In this document: one piece after another, positions 37,056-49,711 of the stretch
Layout: every line of letters starts with the position of its first letter
How positions within the stretch are numbered: position 1 is the stretch's first letter
NCBI GenBank assembly: GCA_964059195.1
Contig: CAXKWD010000015.1
Location: forward strand, 868,001 to 932,000
Direction of reading: 5' to 3'
From: Ectobius pallidus
Lineage: Eukaryota > Arthropoda > Insecta > Blattodea > Ectobiidae
DNA: 64,000 nucleotides
Made by a program: the position numbers and the translations under genes
The notes under the pieces: generated by a model
Databases searched by the model: none
What the model was told of the DNA's origin: nothing
Seen by the model: the letters and a program-made list of their open reading frames with translations, nothing else

Positions 37056-39290
37056 ATGACATTGCTAGGCAACAGTTTCGTATTTGGAGATGGCATTGCT
37101 AAGCTACAGTTTCTTGTTCAAGATGTCAATGCTAAGCAACAGTCAGGTGTTTTAAAAACATCATTGCTAAGCAACAGTTTCCGGTTTAGACTGGCATCGC
37201 TAGGCAACACTTTTGTGATAGAAAAATCTAATTGTTAGGCAGCCAAATTGTCTTTAAAAGTTACATTGCTAGGAAAAGTTACGACTTTGAAAAATGCATT
37301 GAAAGGTAAAGGTTTTGTGTCAGAAATTGACATATCTCCGCAACAGTATCTTTTTTTAAAAGCTTTTAATAGGTAGCAATATTATGATTAAAAATGACAT
37401 TGCTAAGCAACAGATCTTTTTGATGACATTGCTAGGCAACAGTTTCCGGTTTAGACTGGCATGGCTAGGCAAAACTTTCGTGATAGAAAAATTACATTGT
37501 TAGGCAGCCAAATAGTATTTAAAAATTACATTGCTAGGAAAAAGTTTCGTCTTTGAATAATGCATTGAAATGTAAAAGTTTGGTGTCTGAAATTGACATA
37601 GCTACGCAACAGTATATATTTTAAAAGTTTATAATAGGTAGCAATATTGTGTTTATAAATGACATTGCTAAGAAAAGTTATTTTATATGACATTGCTAGG
37701 CAACAGTTTCCGGTTTAAAATGGCATTGCTAGGCAACACTTTCGTGTTAAAACTCATTGCTAGGCAACAGTATTCTTTCTATTCAAGCAAAATGTACAAC
37801 CCATGTTTTGCCATTAGCATTTCACCGATATTTTCATTGTATGTATTGATCATTGAGGGATTAAAAACTATTCCTTATAGATGACATTCCTAGGCAACAG
37901 TTTCGTATTTGGAGATGGCATTGCTAAGCTACAGTTTCTTGTTCAAAATGTCAATGCTAAGCAACAGTCAGGTGTTTTAAAAACTTCATTGCTAAGCAAC
38001 AGTTTCCGGTTTAGACTGGCATCGCTAGGCAACACTTTTGTGATAGAAAAATTTAATTGTTGGCAGCCAAATTGTCTTTAAAAGTTACATTGCTAGGAAA
38101 AGTTACGACTTTGAAAAATGCATTGAAAGGTAAAGGTTTCTTGACCGAAATTGACATTGCTACGCAACAGTATCTTTTTTTAAAAGCTTTTAATAGGTAG
38201 CAATATTATGTTTAAGAATGACATTGCTAAGCAACAGATCTTTTTGATGACTTTGCTAGGCAACAGTTTCCGGTTTAGACTGGCATGGCTAGGCAAAACT
38301 TTCGTGATAGAAAAATTACATTGTTAGGCAGCCAAATTGTATTTAAAAGTTACATTGCTAGGAAAAGTTACGACTTTGAAAAATGCATTGAAATGTAAAA
38401 GTTTTGTGTCTGAAATTGACATTGCTACGCAACAGTATATTTTTTTTTAAAGTTTATATTAGGTAGCAATATTGTGTTTAAAAATGACATTGCTAAGCAA
38501 CAGTTCTTTTTGACGACATTGCTAGGCAACAGTTCCCGGTTTAAAATGGCATTGCCAGGCAACACTTTCGTGTTTTAAAACTCATTGCTAGGCAACAGTA
38601 TTCTTTCTATTCAAGCAAAATTTACAACCCATGTTTTGCCATTAGCATTTCACCGATATTTTCATTGTATGTATTGATCATTGAGGGATTAAAAACTATT
38701 CCTTATAGATGACATTGCTAGGCAACAGTTTCGTATTTGGAGATGGCATTGCTAAGCTACAGTTCCTTGTTCAAAATGTCAATGCTAAGCAACAGTCAGG
38801 TGTTTTAAAAACTTCATTGCTAAGCAACAGTTTCCGGTTTAGACTGGCATCGCTAGGCAACACTTTTGTGATAGAAAAATCTAATTGTTAGGCAGCCAAA
38901 TTGTCTTTAAAAGTTACATTGCTAGGAAAAGTTACGACTTTGAAAAATGCATTGAAAGGTAAAGGATTTTTGGCAGAAATTGACATTGCTACGCAACAGT
39001 TTCTGTTTTTAAAAGCTTTTAATAGGTAGCAATATTATGTTTAAAAATGACATTGCTATGCAACAGATCTTTTTGATGACATTGCTAGGCAACAGTTTCC
39101 GGTTTAGACTGGCATGGCTAGGCAAAACGTTCGTGATAGAAAAATTACATTGTTAGGCAGCCAAATTGTATTTAAAAATTACATTGCTAGGAAAAAGTTT
39201 CACTTTGAAAAATGCATTGAAATGTAAAAGTTTTGTGTCTGAAATTGACATTGCTACGCAACAGTATATTTTTTTAAAAGTTTATAATAG
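37056..39290 (+). repeat. Nine-unit higher-order repeat, truncated copy 3 (U44-U46)
   Basis: Unit heads lie at 37056, 37881 and 38709, matching U35-U37 at 7434 bp (7435 from U46, after a 1-bp gain in a T run near 38445). The match is lost near 39287. There copy 2 has TTTATAATATGTAGC and goes on to a class I tail, while this copy has TTTATAATAGGTAGC and enters a class II tail. That position is the right-hand breakpoint of the 7434-bp amplification. Confidence 0.86.
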
Positions 39291-39536
39291 GTAGCAATAT
39301 TGTGTTTAAAAATGACATTGCTAAGCAACAGTTCTTTTTGACGACATTGCTAGGCAACAGTTCCCGGTTTAAAATGGCATTGCTAGGCAACAGTTTCGTG
39401 TTTTAAAACTCATTGCTAGGCAACAGTATTCTTTCTGTTCAAGCAAAATTTACAACCCATGTTTTGCCATTAGCATTTCACCGATATTTTCAGTGTATGT
39501 ATTGATCATTGAGGGATTAAAAACTATTCCTTATAG

Positions 39537-40626
39537 ATGACATTGCTAGGCAACAGTTTCGTATTTGGAGATGGCATTGCTAAGCTACAGTTTCTTGTTC
39601 AAGATGTCAATGCTAAGCAACAGTCAGGTGTTTTAAAAACATCATTGCTAAGCAACAGTTTCCGGTTTAGACTGGCATCGCTAGGCAACACTTTTGTGAT
39701 AGAAAAATCTAATTGTTAGGCAGCCAAATTGTCTTTAAAAGTTACATTGCTAGGAAAAGTTACGACTTTGAAAAAGGCATTGAAAGGTAAAGGTTTTGTG
39801 TCAGAAATTGACATATCTCCGCAACAGTATCTTTTTTTAAAAGCTTTTAATACGTAGCAATATTATGATTAAAAATGACATTGCTAAGCAACAGATCTTT
39901 TTGATGACATTGCTAGGCAACAGTTTCCGGTTTAGACTGGCATCGCTAGGCAACACTTTTGTGATAGAAAAATCTAATTGTTAGGCAGCCAAATTGTCTT
40001 TAAAAGTTACATTGCTAGGAAAAGTTACGACTTCGAAAAATGCATTGAAAGGTAAAGGTTTTTTGTCCGAAATTGACATTGCTACGCAACAGTATCTTTT
40101 TTTAAAAGCTTTTAATAGGTAGCAATATTATGTTTAAGAATGACATTGCTAAGCAACAGATCTTTTTGATGACCTTGCTAGGCAACAGTTTCCGGTTTAG
40201 ACTGGCATGGCTAGGCAAAACTTTCGTGATAGAAAAATTACATTGTTAGGCAGACAAATAGTATTTAAAAATTACATTGCTAGGAAAAAGTTTCGTCTTC
40301 GAATAATGCATTGAAATGTAAAAGTTTGGTGTCTGAAATTGACATTGCTACGCAACAGGATATATTTTAAAAGTTTATAATAGGTAGCAATATTGTGTTT
40401 ATAAATGACATTGCTAAGAAAAGTTATTTTTTATGACATTGCTAGGCAACAGTTTCCGGTTTAAAATGGCATTGCTAGGCAACACTTTCGTGTTAAAACT
40501 CATTGCTAGGCAACAGTATTCTTTCTATTCAAGCAAAATTTACAACCCATGTTTTGCCATTAGCATTTCACCGATATTTTCATTGTATGTATTGATCATG
40601 GAGGCATTAAAAACTATTCCTTATAG
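39537..40626 (+). repeat. Long unit U47 (1090 bp) with two A segments
   Basis: Segment A is at 39642-39905, a second A at 39906-40170 and B at 40171-40434, followed by a class III* tail. The first A is the form with GTGTCAGAAATTG and ATATCTCCGCAAC. The second has GTCCGAAATTG and a private GACTTCGAAAAATG. The second A begins with a B-like GACATTGCTAGGCAACAG and then shows the A mark GGCATCGCTAGGC, so the exchange lies in the first core of that segment. It is the third independent extra-segment event. Confidence 0.88.
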
Positions 40627-43600
40627 ATGACATTGCTAGGCAACCGTTTCGTATTTGGAGATGGCATTGCTAAGCTACAGTTTCTTGTTCAAAATGTCAA
40701 TGCTAAGCAACAGTCAGGTGTTTTAAAAACTTCATTGCTAAGCAACAGTTTCCGGTTTAGACTGGCATCGCTAGGCAACACTTTTGTGATAGAAAAAATT
40801 TAATTGTTGGCAGCCAAATTGTCTTTAAAAGTTACATTGCTAGGAAAAGTTACGACTTTGAAAAATGCATTGAAAGGTAAAGGTTTTTTGTCCGAAATTG
40901 ACATTGCTACGCAACAGTATCTTTTTTTAAAAGCTTTTAATAGGTAGCAATATTATGTTTAAGAATGACATTGCTAAGCAACAGATCTTTTTGATGACTT
41001 TGCTAGGCAACAGTTTCCGGTTTAGACTGGCATGGCTAGGCAAAACTTTCGAGATAGAAAAATTACATTGTTAGGCAGCCAAATTGTATTTAAAAATTAC
41101 ATTGCTAGGAAAAAGTTTCACTTTGAAAAATGCATTGAAATGTAAAAGTTTTGTGTCTGAAATTGACATTGCTACGCAACAATATATTTTTTTAAAAGTT
41201 TATAATAGGTACCAATATTGTGTTTAAAAATGACATTGCTAAGCAACAGTTCTTTTTGACGACATTGCTAGGCAACAGTTCCCGGTTTAAAATGGCATTG
41301 CTAGGCAACACTTTCGTGTTTTAAAACTCATTGCTAGGCAACAGTATTCTTTCTGTTCAAGCAAAATTTACAACCCATGTTTTGCCATTAGCATTTCACC
41401 GATATTTTCAGTGTATGTATTGATCATTGAGGGATTAAAAACTATTCCTTATAGATGACATTGCTAGGCAACAGTTTCGTATTTGGAGATGGCATTGCTA
41501 AGCTACAGTTTCTTGTTCAAGATGTCAATGCTAAGCAACAGTCAGGTGTTTTAAAAACATCATTGCTAAGCAACAGTTTCCGGTTTAGACTGGCATCGCT
41601 AGGCAACACTTTTGTGATAGAAAAATCTAATTGTTAGGCAGCCAAATTGTCTTTAAAAGTTACATTGCTAGGAAAAGTTACGACTTTGAAAAATGCATTG
41701 AAAGGTAAAGGATTTTTGGCAGAAATTGACATTGCTACGCAACAGTATCTTTTTTTAAAAGCTTTTAATAGGTAGCAATATTATGATTAAAAATGACATT
41801 GCTAAGCAACAGATCTTTTTGATGACATTGCTAGGCAACAGTTTCCGGTTTAGACTGGCATGGCTAGGCAAAACTTTCGTGATAGAAAAATTACATTGTT
41901 AGGCAGCCAAATAGTATTTAAAAATTACATTGCTAGGAAAAAGTTTCGTCTTTGAATAATGCATTGAAATGTAAAAGTTTGGTGTCTGAAATTGACATAG
42001 CTACGCAACAGTATATATTTTAAAAGTTTATAATAGGTAGCAATATTGTGTTTATAAATGACATTGCTAAGAAAAGTTATTTTTTATGACATTGCTAGGC
42101 AACAGTTTCCGGTTTAAAATGGCATTGCTAGGCAACACTTTCGTGTTAAAACTCATTGCTAGGCAACAGTATTCTTTCTATTCAAGCAAAATTTACACCC
42201 CATGTTTTGCCATTAGCATTTCACCGATATTTTCATTGTATGTATTGATCATTGAGGGATTAAAAACTATTCCTTATAGATGACATTCCTAGGCAACAGT
42301 TTCGTATTTGGAGATGGCATTGCTAAGCTACAGTTCCTTGATCAAAATGTCAATGCTAAGCAACAGTCAGGTGTTTTAAAAACTTCATTGCTAAGCAACA
42401 GTTTCCGGTTTAGACTGGCATCGCTAGGCAACACTTTTGTGATAGAAAAATCTAATTGTTGGCAGCCAAATTGTCTTTAAAAGTTACATTGCTAGGAAAA
42501 GTTACGACTTTGAAAAATGCATTGAAAGGTAAAGGTTTTTTGTCCGAAATTGACATTGCTACGCAACAGTATGTTTTTTTAAAAGCTTTTAATAGGTAGC
42601 AATATTATGTTTAAGAATGACATTGCTAAGCAACAGATCTTTTTGATGACCTTGCTAGGCAACAGTTTCCGGTTTAGACTGGCATGGCTAGGCAAAACTT
42701 TCGTGATATAAAAATTACATTGTTAGGCAGCCAAATAGTATTTAAAAATTACATTGCTAGGAAAAAGTTTCGTCTTTGAATAATGCATTGAAATGTAAAA
42801 GTTTGGTGTCTGAAATTGACATTGCTACGCAACAGGATATATTTTAAAAGTTTATAATAGGTAGCAATATTGTGTTTATAAATGACATTGCTAAGAAAAG
42901 TTATTTTTTATGACATTGCTAGGCAACAGTTTCCGGTTTAAAATGGCATTGCTAGGCAACACTTTCGTGTTAAAACTCATTGCTAGGCAACAGTATTCTT
43001 TCTATTCAAGCAAAATTTACAACCCCTGTTTTGCCATTAGCATTTCACCGATATTTTCATTGTATGTATTGATCATGGAGGGATTAAAAACTATTCCTTA
43101 TAGATGACATTGCTAGGCAACAGTTTCGTATTTGGAGATGGCATTGCTAAGCTACAGTTTCTTGTTCAAAATGTCAATGCTAAGCAACAGTCAGGTGTTT
43201 TAAAAACTTCATTGCTAAGCAACAGTTTCCGGTTTAGACTGGCATCGCTAGGCAACACTTTTGTGATAGAAAAAATTGAATTGTTGGCAGCCAAATTGTC
43301 TTTAAAAGTTACATTGCTAGGAAAAGTTACGACTTTGAAAAATGCATTGAAAGGTAAAGGTTTTTTGTCCGAAATTGACATTGCTACGCAACAGTATCTT
43401 TTTTTAAAAGCTTTTAATAGGTAGCAATATTATGTTTAAGAATGACATTGCTAAGCAACAGATCTTTTTGATGACTTTGCTAGGCAACAGTTTCCGGTTT
43501 AGACTGGCATGGCTAGGCAAAACTTTCGTGATAGAAAAATTACATTGTTAGGCAGCCAAATTGTATTTAAAAATTACATTGCTAGGAAAAAGTTTCACTT

Positions 43601-46600
43601 TGAAAAATGCATTGAAATGTAAAAGTTTTGTGTCTGAAATTGACATTGCTACGCAACAGTATATTTTTTTAAAAGTTTATAATAGGTAGCAATATTGTGT
43701 TTAAAAATGACATTGCTAAGCAACAGTTCTTTTTGACGACATTGCTAGGCAACAGTTCCCGGTTTAAAATGGCATTGCTAGGCAACACTTTCGTGTTTTA
43801 AAACTCATTGCTAGGCAACAGTATTCTTTCTGTTCAAGCAAAATTTACAACCCATGTTTTGCCATTAGCATTTCACCGATATTTTCAGTGTATGTATTGA
43901 TCATTGAGGGATTAAAAACTATTCCTTATAGATGACATTGCTAGGCAACAGTTTCGTATTTGGAGATGGCATTGCTAAGCTACAGTTTCTTGTTCAAGAT
44001 GTCAATGCTAAGCAACAGTCAGGTGTTTTAAAAACATCATTGCTAAGCAACAGTTTCCGGTTTAGACTGGCATCGCTAGGCAACACTTTTGTGATAGAAA
44101 AATCTAATTGTTAGGCAGCCAAATTGTCTTTAAAAGTTACATTGCTAGGAAAAGTTACGACTTTGAAAAATGCATTGAAAGGTAAAGGTTTTGTGTCAGA
44201 AATTGACATATCTCCGCAACAGTATCTTTTTTTAAAAGCTTTTAATAGGTAGCAATATTATGATTAAAAATGACATTGCTAAGCAACAGATCTTTTTGAT
44301 GACATTGCTAGGCAACAGTTTCCGGTTTAGACTGGCATGGCTGGCAAAACTTTCGTGATAGAAAAATTACATTGTTAGGCAGCCAAATAGTATTTAAAAA
44401 TTACATTGCTAGGAAAAAGTTTCGTCTTTGAATAATGCATTGAAATGTAAAAGTTTGGTGTCTGAAATTGACATAGCTACGCAACAGTATATATTTTAAA
44501 AGTTTATAATAGGTAGCAATATTGTGTTTATAAATGACATTGCTAAGAAAAGTTATTTTATATGACATTGCTAGGCAACAGTTTCCGGTTTAAAATGGCA
44601 TTGCTAGGCAACACTTTCGTGTTAAAACTCATTGCTAGGCAACAGTATTCTTTCTATTCAAGCAAAATGTACAACCCATGTTTTGCCATTAGCATTTCAC
44701 CGATATTTTCATTGTATGTATTGATCATTGAGGGATTAAAAACTATTCCTTATAGATGACATTCCTAGGCAACAGTTTCGTATTTGGAGATGGCATAGCT
44801 AAGCTACAGTTTCTTGTTCAAAATGTCAATGCTAAGCAACAGTCAGGTGTTTCAAAAACTTCATTGCTAAGCAACAGTTTCCGGTTTAGACTGGCATCGC
44901 TAGGCAACACTTTTGTGATAGAAAAATTTAATTGTTGGCAGCCAAATTGTCTTTAAAAGTTACATTGCTAGGAAAAGTTACGACTTTGAAAAATGCATTG
45001 AAAGGTAAAGGTTTTTTGACCGAAATTGACATTGCTACGCAACAGTATCTTTTTTTAAAAGCTTTTAATAGGTAGCAATATTATGTTTAAGAATGACATT
45101 GCTAAGCAACAGATCTTTTTGATGACTTTGCTAGGCAACAGTTTCCGGTTTAGACTGGCATGGCTAGGCAAAACTTTCGTGATAGAAAAATTACATTGTT
45201 AGGCAGCCAAATTGTATTTAAAAGTTACATTGCTAGGAAAAGTTACGACTTTGAAAAATGCATTGAAATGTAAAAGTTTTGTGTCTGAAATTGACATTGC
45301 TACGCAACAGTATATTTTTTTAAAAGTTTATATTAGGTAGCAATATTGTGTTTAAAAATGACATTGCTAAGCAACAGTTCTTTTTGACGACATTGCTAGG
45401 CAACAGTTCCCGGTTTAAAATGGCATTGCCAGGCAACACTTTCGTGTTTTAAAACTCATTGCTAGGCAACAGTATTCTTTCTATTCAAGCAAAATTTACA
45501 ACCCATGTTTTGCCATTAGCATTTCACCGATATTTTCATTGTATGTATTGATCATTGAGGGATTAAAAACTATTCCTTATAGATGACATTCCTAGGCAAC
45601 AGTTTCGTATTTGGAGATGGCATTGCTAAGCTACAGTTCCTTGTTCAAAATGTCAATGCTAAGCAACAGTCAGGTGTTTTAAAAACTTCATTGCTAAGCA
45701 ACAGTTTCCGGTTTAGACTGGCATCGCTAGGCAATACTTTTGTGATAGAAAAATCTAATTGTTAGGCAGCCAAATTGTCTTTAAAAGTTACATTGCTAGG
45801 AAAAGTTACGACTTTGAAAAATGCATTGAAAGGTAAAGGATTTTTGGCAGAAATTGACATTGCTACGCAACAGTATCTGTTTTTAAAAGCTTTTAATAGG
45901 TAGTAATATTATGTTTAAAAATGACATTGCTAAGCAACAGATCTTTTTGATGACATTGCTAGGCAACAGTTTCCGGTTTAGACTGGCATGGCTAGGCAAA
46001 ACTTTCGTGATAGAAAAATTACATTGTTAGGCAGCCAAATAGTATTTAAAAATTACATTGCTAGGAAAAAGTTTCACTTTGAAAAATGCATTGAAATGTA
46101 AAAGTTTTGTGTCTGAAATTGACATTGCTACGCAACAGTATATTTTTTTAAAAGTTTATAATATGTAGCAATATTGTGTTTATAAATGACATTGCTAAGA
46201 AAAGTTATTTTTTATGACATTGCTAGGCAACAGTTTCCGGTTTAAAATGGCATTGCTAGGCAACACTTTCGTGTTAAAACTCATTGCTAGGCAACAGTAT
46301 TCTTTCTATTCAAGCAAAATTTACAACCCATGTTTTGCCATTAGCATTTCACCGATATTTTCATTGTATGTATTGATCATTGAGGGATTAAAAACTATTC
46401 CTTATAGATGACATTCCTAGGCAACAGTTTCGTATTTGGAGATGGCATTGCTAAGCTACAGTTTCTTGTTCAAAATGTCAATGCTAAGCAACAGTCAGGT
46501 GTTTTAAAAACTTCATTGCTAAGCAACAGTTTCCGGTTTAGACTGGAATCGCTAGGCAACACTTTTGTGATAGAAAAATTTAATTGTTGGCAGCCAAATT

Positions 46601-48059
46601 GTCTTTAAAAGTTACATTGCTAGGAAAAGTTACGACTTTGAAAAATGCATTGAAAGGTAAAGGTTTTTTGTCCGAAATTGACATTGCTACGCAACAGTAT
46701 CTTTTTTTAAAAGCTTTTAATAGGTAGCAATATTATGTTTAAGAATGACATTGCTAAGCAACAGATCTTTTTGATGACCTTGCTAGGCAACAGTTTCCGG
46801 TTTAGACTGGCATGGCTAGGCAAAACTTTCGTGATAGAAAAATTACATTGTTAGGCAGACAAATAGTATTTAAAAATTACATTGCTAGGAAAAAGTTTCG
46901 TCTTCGAATAATGCATTGAAATGTAAAAGTTTGGTGTCTGAAATTGACATTGCTACGCAACAGGATATATTTTAAAAGTTTATAATAGGTAGCAATATTG
47001 TGTTTATAAATGACATTGCTAAGAAAAGTTATTTTTTATGACATTGCTAGGCAACAGTTTCCGGTTTAAAATGGCATTGCTAGGCAACACTTTCGTGTTA
47101 AAACTCATTGCTAGGCAACAGTATTCTTTCTATTCACGCAAAATTTACAACCCATGTTTTGCCATTAGCATTTCACCGATATTTTCATTGTATGTATTGA
47201 TCATGGAGGGATTAAAAACTATTCCTTATAGATGACATTGCTAGGCAACAGTTTCGTATTTGGAGATGGCATTGTTAAGCTACAGTTTCTTGTTCAAAAT
47301 GTCAATGCTAAGCAACAGTCAGGTGTTTTAAAAACTTCATTGCTAAGCAACAGTTTCCGGTTTAGACTGGCATCGCTAGGCAACACTTTTGTGATAGAAA
47401 AAATTTAATTGTTGGCAGCCAAATTGTCTTTAAAAGTTACATTGCTAGGAAAAGTTACGACTTTGAAAAATGCATTGAAAGGTAAAGGTTTTTTGTCCGA
47501 AATTGACATTGCTACGCAACAGTATCTTTTTTTAAAAGCTTTTAATAGGTAGCAATATTATGTTTAAGAATGACATTGCTAAGCAACAGATCTTTTTGAT
47601 GACTTTGCTAGGCAACAGTTTCCGGTTTAGACTGGCATGGCTAGGCAAAACTTTCGTGATAGAAAAATTACATTGTTAGGCAGCCAAATTGTATTTAAAA
47701 ATTACATTGCTAGGAAAAAGTTTCACTTTGAAAAATGCATTGAAATGTAAAAGTTTTGTGTCTGAAATTGACATTGCTACGCAACAGTATATTTTTTTAA
47801 AAGTTTATAATAGGTAGCAATATTGTGTTTAAAAATGACATTGCTAAGCAACAGTTCTTTTTGACGACATTGCTAGGCAACAGTTCCCGGTTTAAAATGG
47901 CATTGCTAGGCAACACTTTCGTGTTTTAAAACTCATTGCTAGGCAACAGTATTCTTTCTGTTCAAGCAAAATTTACAACCCATGTTTTGCCATTAGCATT
48001 TCACCGATATTTTCAGTGTATGTATTGATCATTGAGGGATTAAAAACTATTCCTTATAG
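40627..48059 (+). repeat. Mixed-class region U48-U56
   Basis: Unit heads lie at 40627, 41455, 42280, 43104, 43932, 44756, 45583, 46408 and 47232. Tail classes are II, I, III, II, I', II', I, III, II. The first part follows U16-U18 at 26,967 bp until about 42.7 kb. Private changes include CAACAATATATT and GGTACCAATATT (about 41180-41215), TTTACACCCCATG (about 42193), AACCCCTGTTTT (about 43022), CATGGCTGGCAAAAC with one base lost (about 44337), GGTAGTAATATT (about 45899), CTGGAATCGC (about 46546) and CTATTCACGC (about 47131). No genes or foreign sequence were seen. Confidence 0.82.
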
Positions 48060-49711
48060 ATGACATTGCTAGGCAACAGTTTCGTATTTGGAGATGGCAT
48101 TGCTAAGCTACAGTTTCTTGTTCAAGATGTCAATGCTAAGCAACAGTCAGGTGTTTTAAAAACATCATTGCTAAGCAACAGTTTCCGGTTTAGACTGGCA
48201 TCGCTAGGCAACACTTTTGTGATAGAAAAATCTAATTGTTAGGCAGCCAAATTGTCTTTAAAAGTTACATTGCTAGGAAAAGTTACGACTTTGAAAAATG
48301 CATTGAAATGTAAAGGATTTTTGGCAGAAATTGACATTGCTACGCAACAGTATCTTTTTTTAAAAGCTTTTAATAGGTAGCAATATTATGTTTAAAAATG
48401 ACATTACTAAGCAACAGATCTTTTTGATGACATTGCTAGGAAACAGTTTCCGGTTTAGACTGGCATGGCTAGGCAAAACTTTCGTGATAGAAAAATTACA
48501 TTGTTAGGCAGCCAAATAGTATTTAAAAATTACATTGCTAGGAAAAATTTTCACTTTGAAAAATGCATTGAAATGTAAAAGTTTTGTGTCTGAAATTGAC
48601 ATTGCTACGCAACAGTATATTTTTTAAACGTTTATAATATGTAGCAATATTGTGTTTAAAAATGACATTGCTAAGCAACAGTTCTTTTTGACGACATTGC
48701 TAGGCAACAGTTTCCGGTTTAAAATGGCATTGCTAGGCAACACTTTCGTGTTTTAAAACTCATTGCTAGGCAACAGTATTCTTTCTATTCAAGCAAAATT
48801 TACAACCCATGTTTTGCCATTAGCATTTCACCGATATTTTCATTGTATGTATTGATCATTGAGGGATTAAAAACTATTCCTTATAGATGACATTGCTAGG
48901 CAACAGTTTCGTATTTGGAGATGGCATTGCTAAGCTACAGTTTCTTGTTCAAGATGTCAATGCTAAGCAACAGTCAGGTGTTTTAAAAACTTCATTGCTA
49001 AGCAACAGTTTCCGGTTTAGACTGGCATCGCTAGGCAACACTTTTGTGATAGAAAAATCTAATTGTTAGGCAGCCAAATTGTCTTTAAAAGTTACATTGC
49101 TAGGAAAAGTTACGACTTTGAAAAATGCATTGAAAGGTAAAGGATTTTTGGCAGAAATTGACATTGCTACGCAACAGTATCTTTTTTTAAAAGCTTTTAA
49201 TAGGTAGCAATATTATGTTTAAAAATGACATTACTAAGCAACAGATCTTTTTGATGACATTGCTAGGAAACAGTTTCCGGTTTAGACTGGCATGGCTAGG
49301 CAAAACTTTCGTGATAGAAAAATTACATTGTTAGGCAGCCAAATAGTATTTAAAAATTACATTGCTAGGAAAAATTTTCACTTTGAAAAATGCATTGAAA
49401 TGTAAAAGTTTTGTGTCTGAAATTGACATTGCTACGCAACAGTATATTTTTTAAACGTTTATAATATGTAGCAATATTGTGTTTAAAAATGACATTGCTA
49501 AGCAACAGTTCTTTTTGACGACATTGCTAGGCAACAGTTTCCGGTTTAAAATGGCATTGCTAGGCAACACTTTCGTGTTAAAACTCATTGCTAGGCAACA
49601 GTATTCTTTCTATTCAAGCAAAATTTACAACCCATGTTTTGCCATTAGCATTTCACCGATATTTTCATTGTATGTATTGATCATTGAGGGATTAAAAACT
49701 ATTCCTTATAG
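48060..49711 (+). repeat. Local one-unit duplication with chimeric tail (U57-U58)
   Basis: Two adjacent units share the rare pair GACATTACTAAGCAAC and GCTAGGAAACAG (about 48411-48443 and 49228-49270), one unit apart. The tail of the second starts as class II'' (AAAAATGAC, CTTTTTGACG, TTTCCGG) and ends as class I (GTTAAAACTC, ATTCCTAGG head). The switch is between about 49530 and 49580. The fusion of tail types also creates a spurious 78-codon open frame at 49479-49715. Confidence 0.83.

Noticed and set aside
43166..43381. 71-codon frame on the minus strand
   Set aside because: It is the antisense shadow of the unit with the single stop-removing substitution, not seen in other units.
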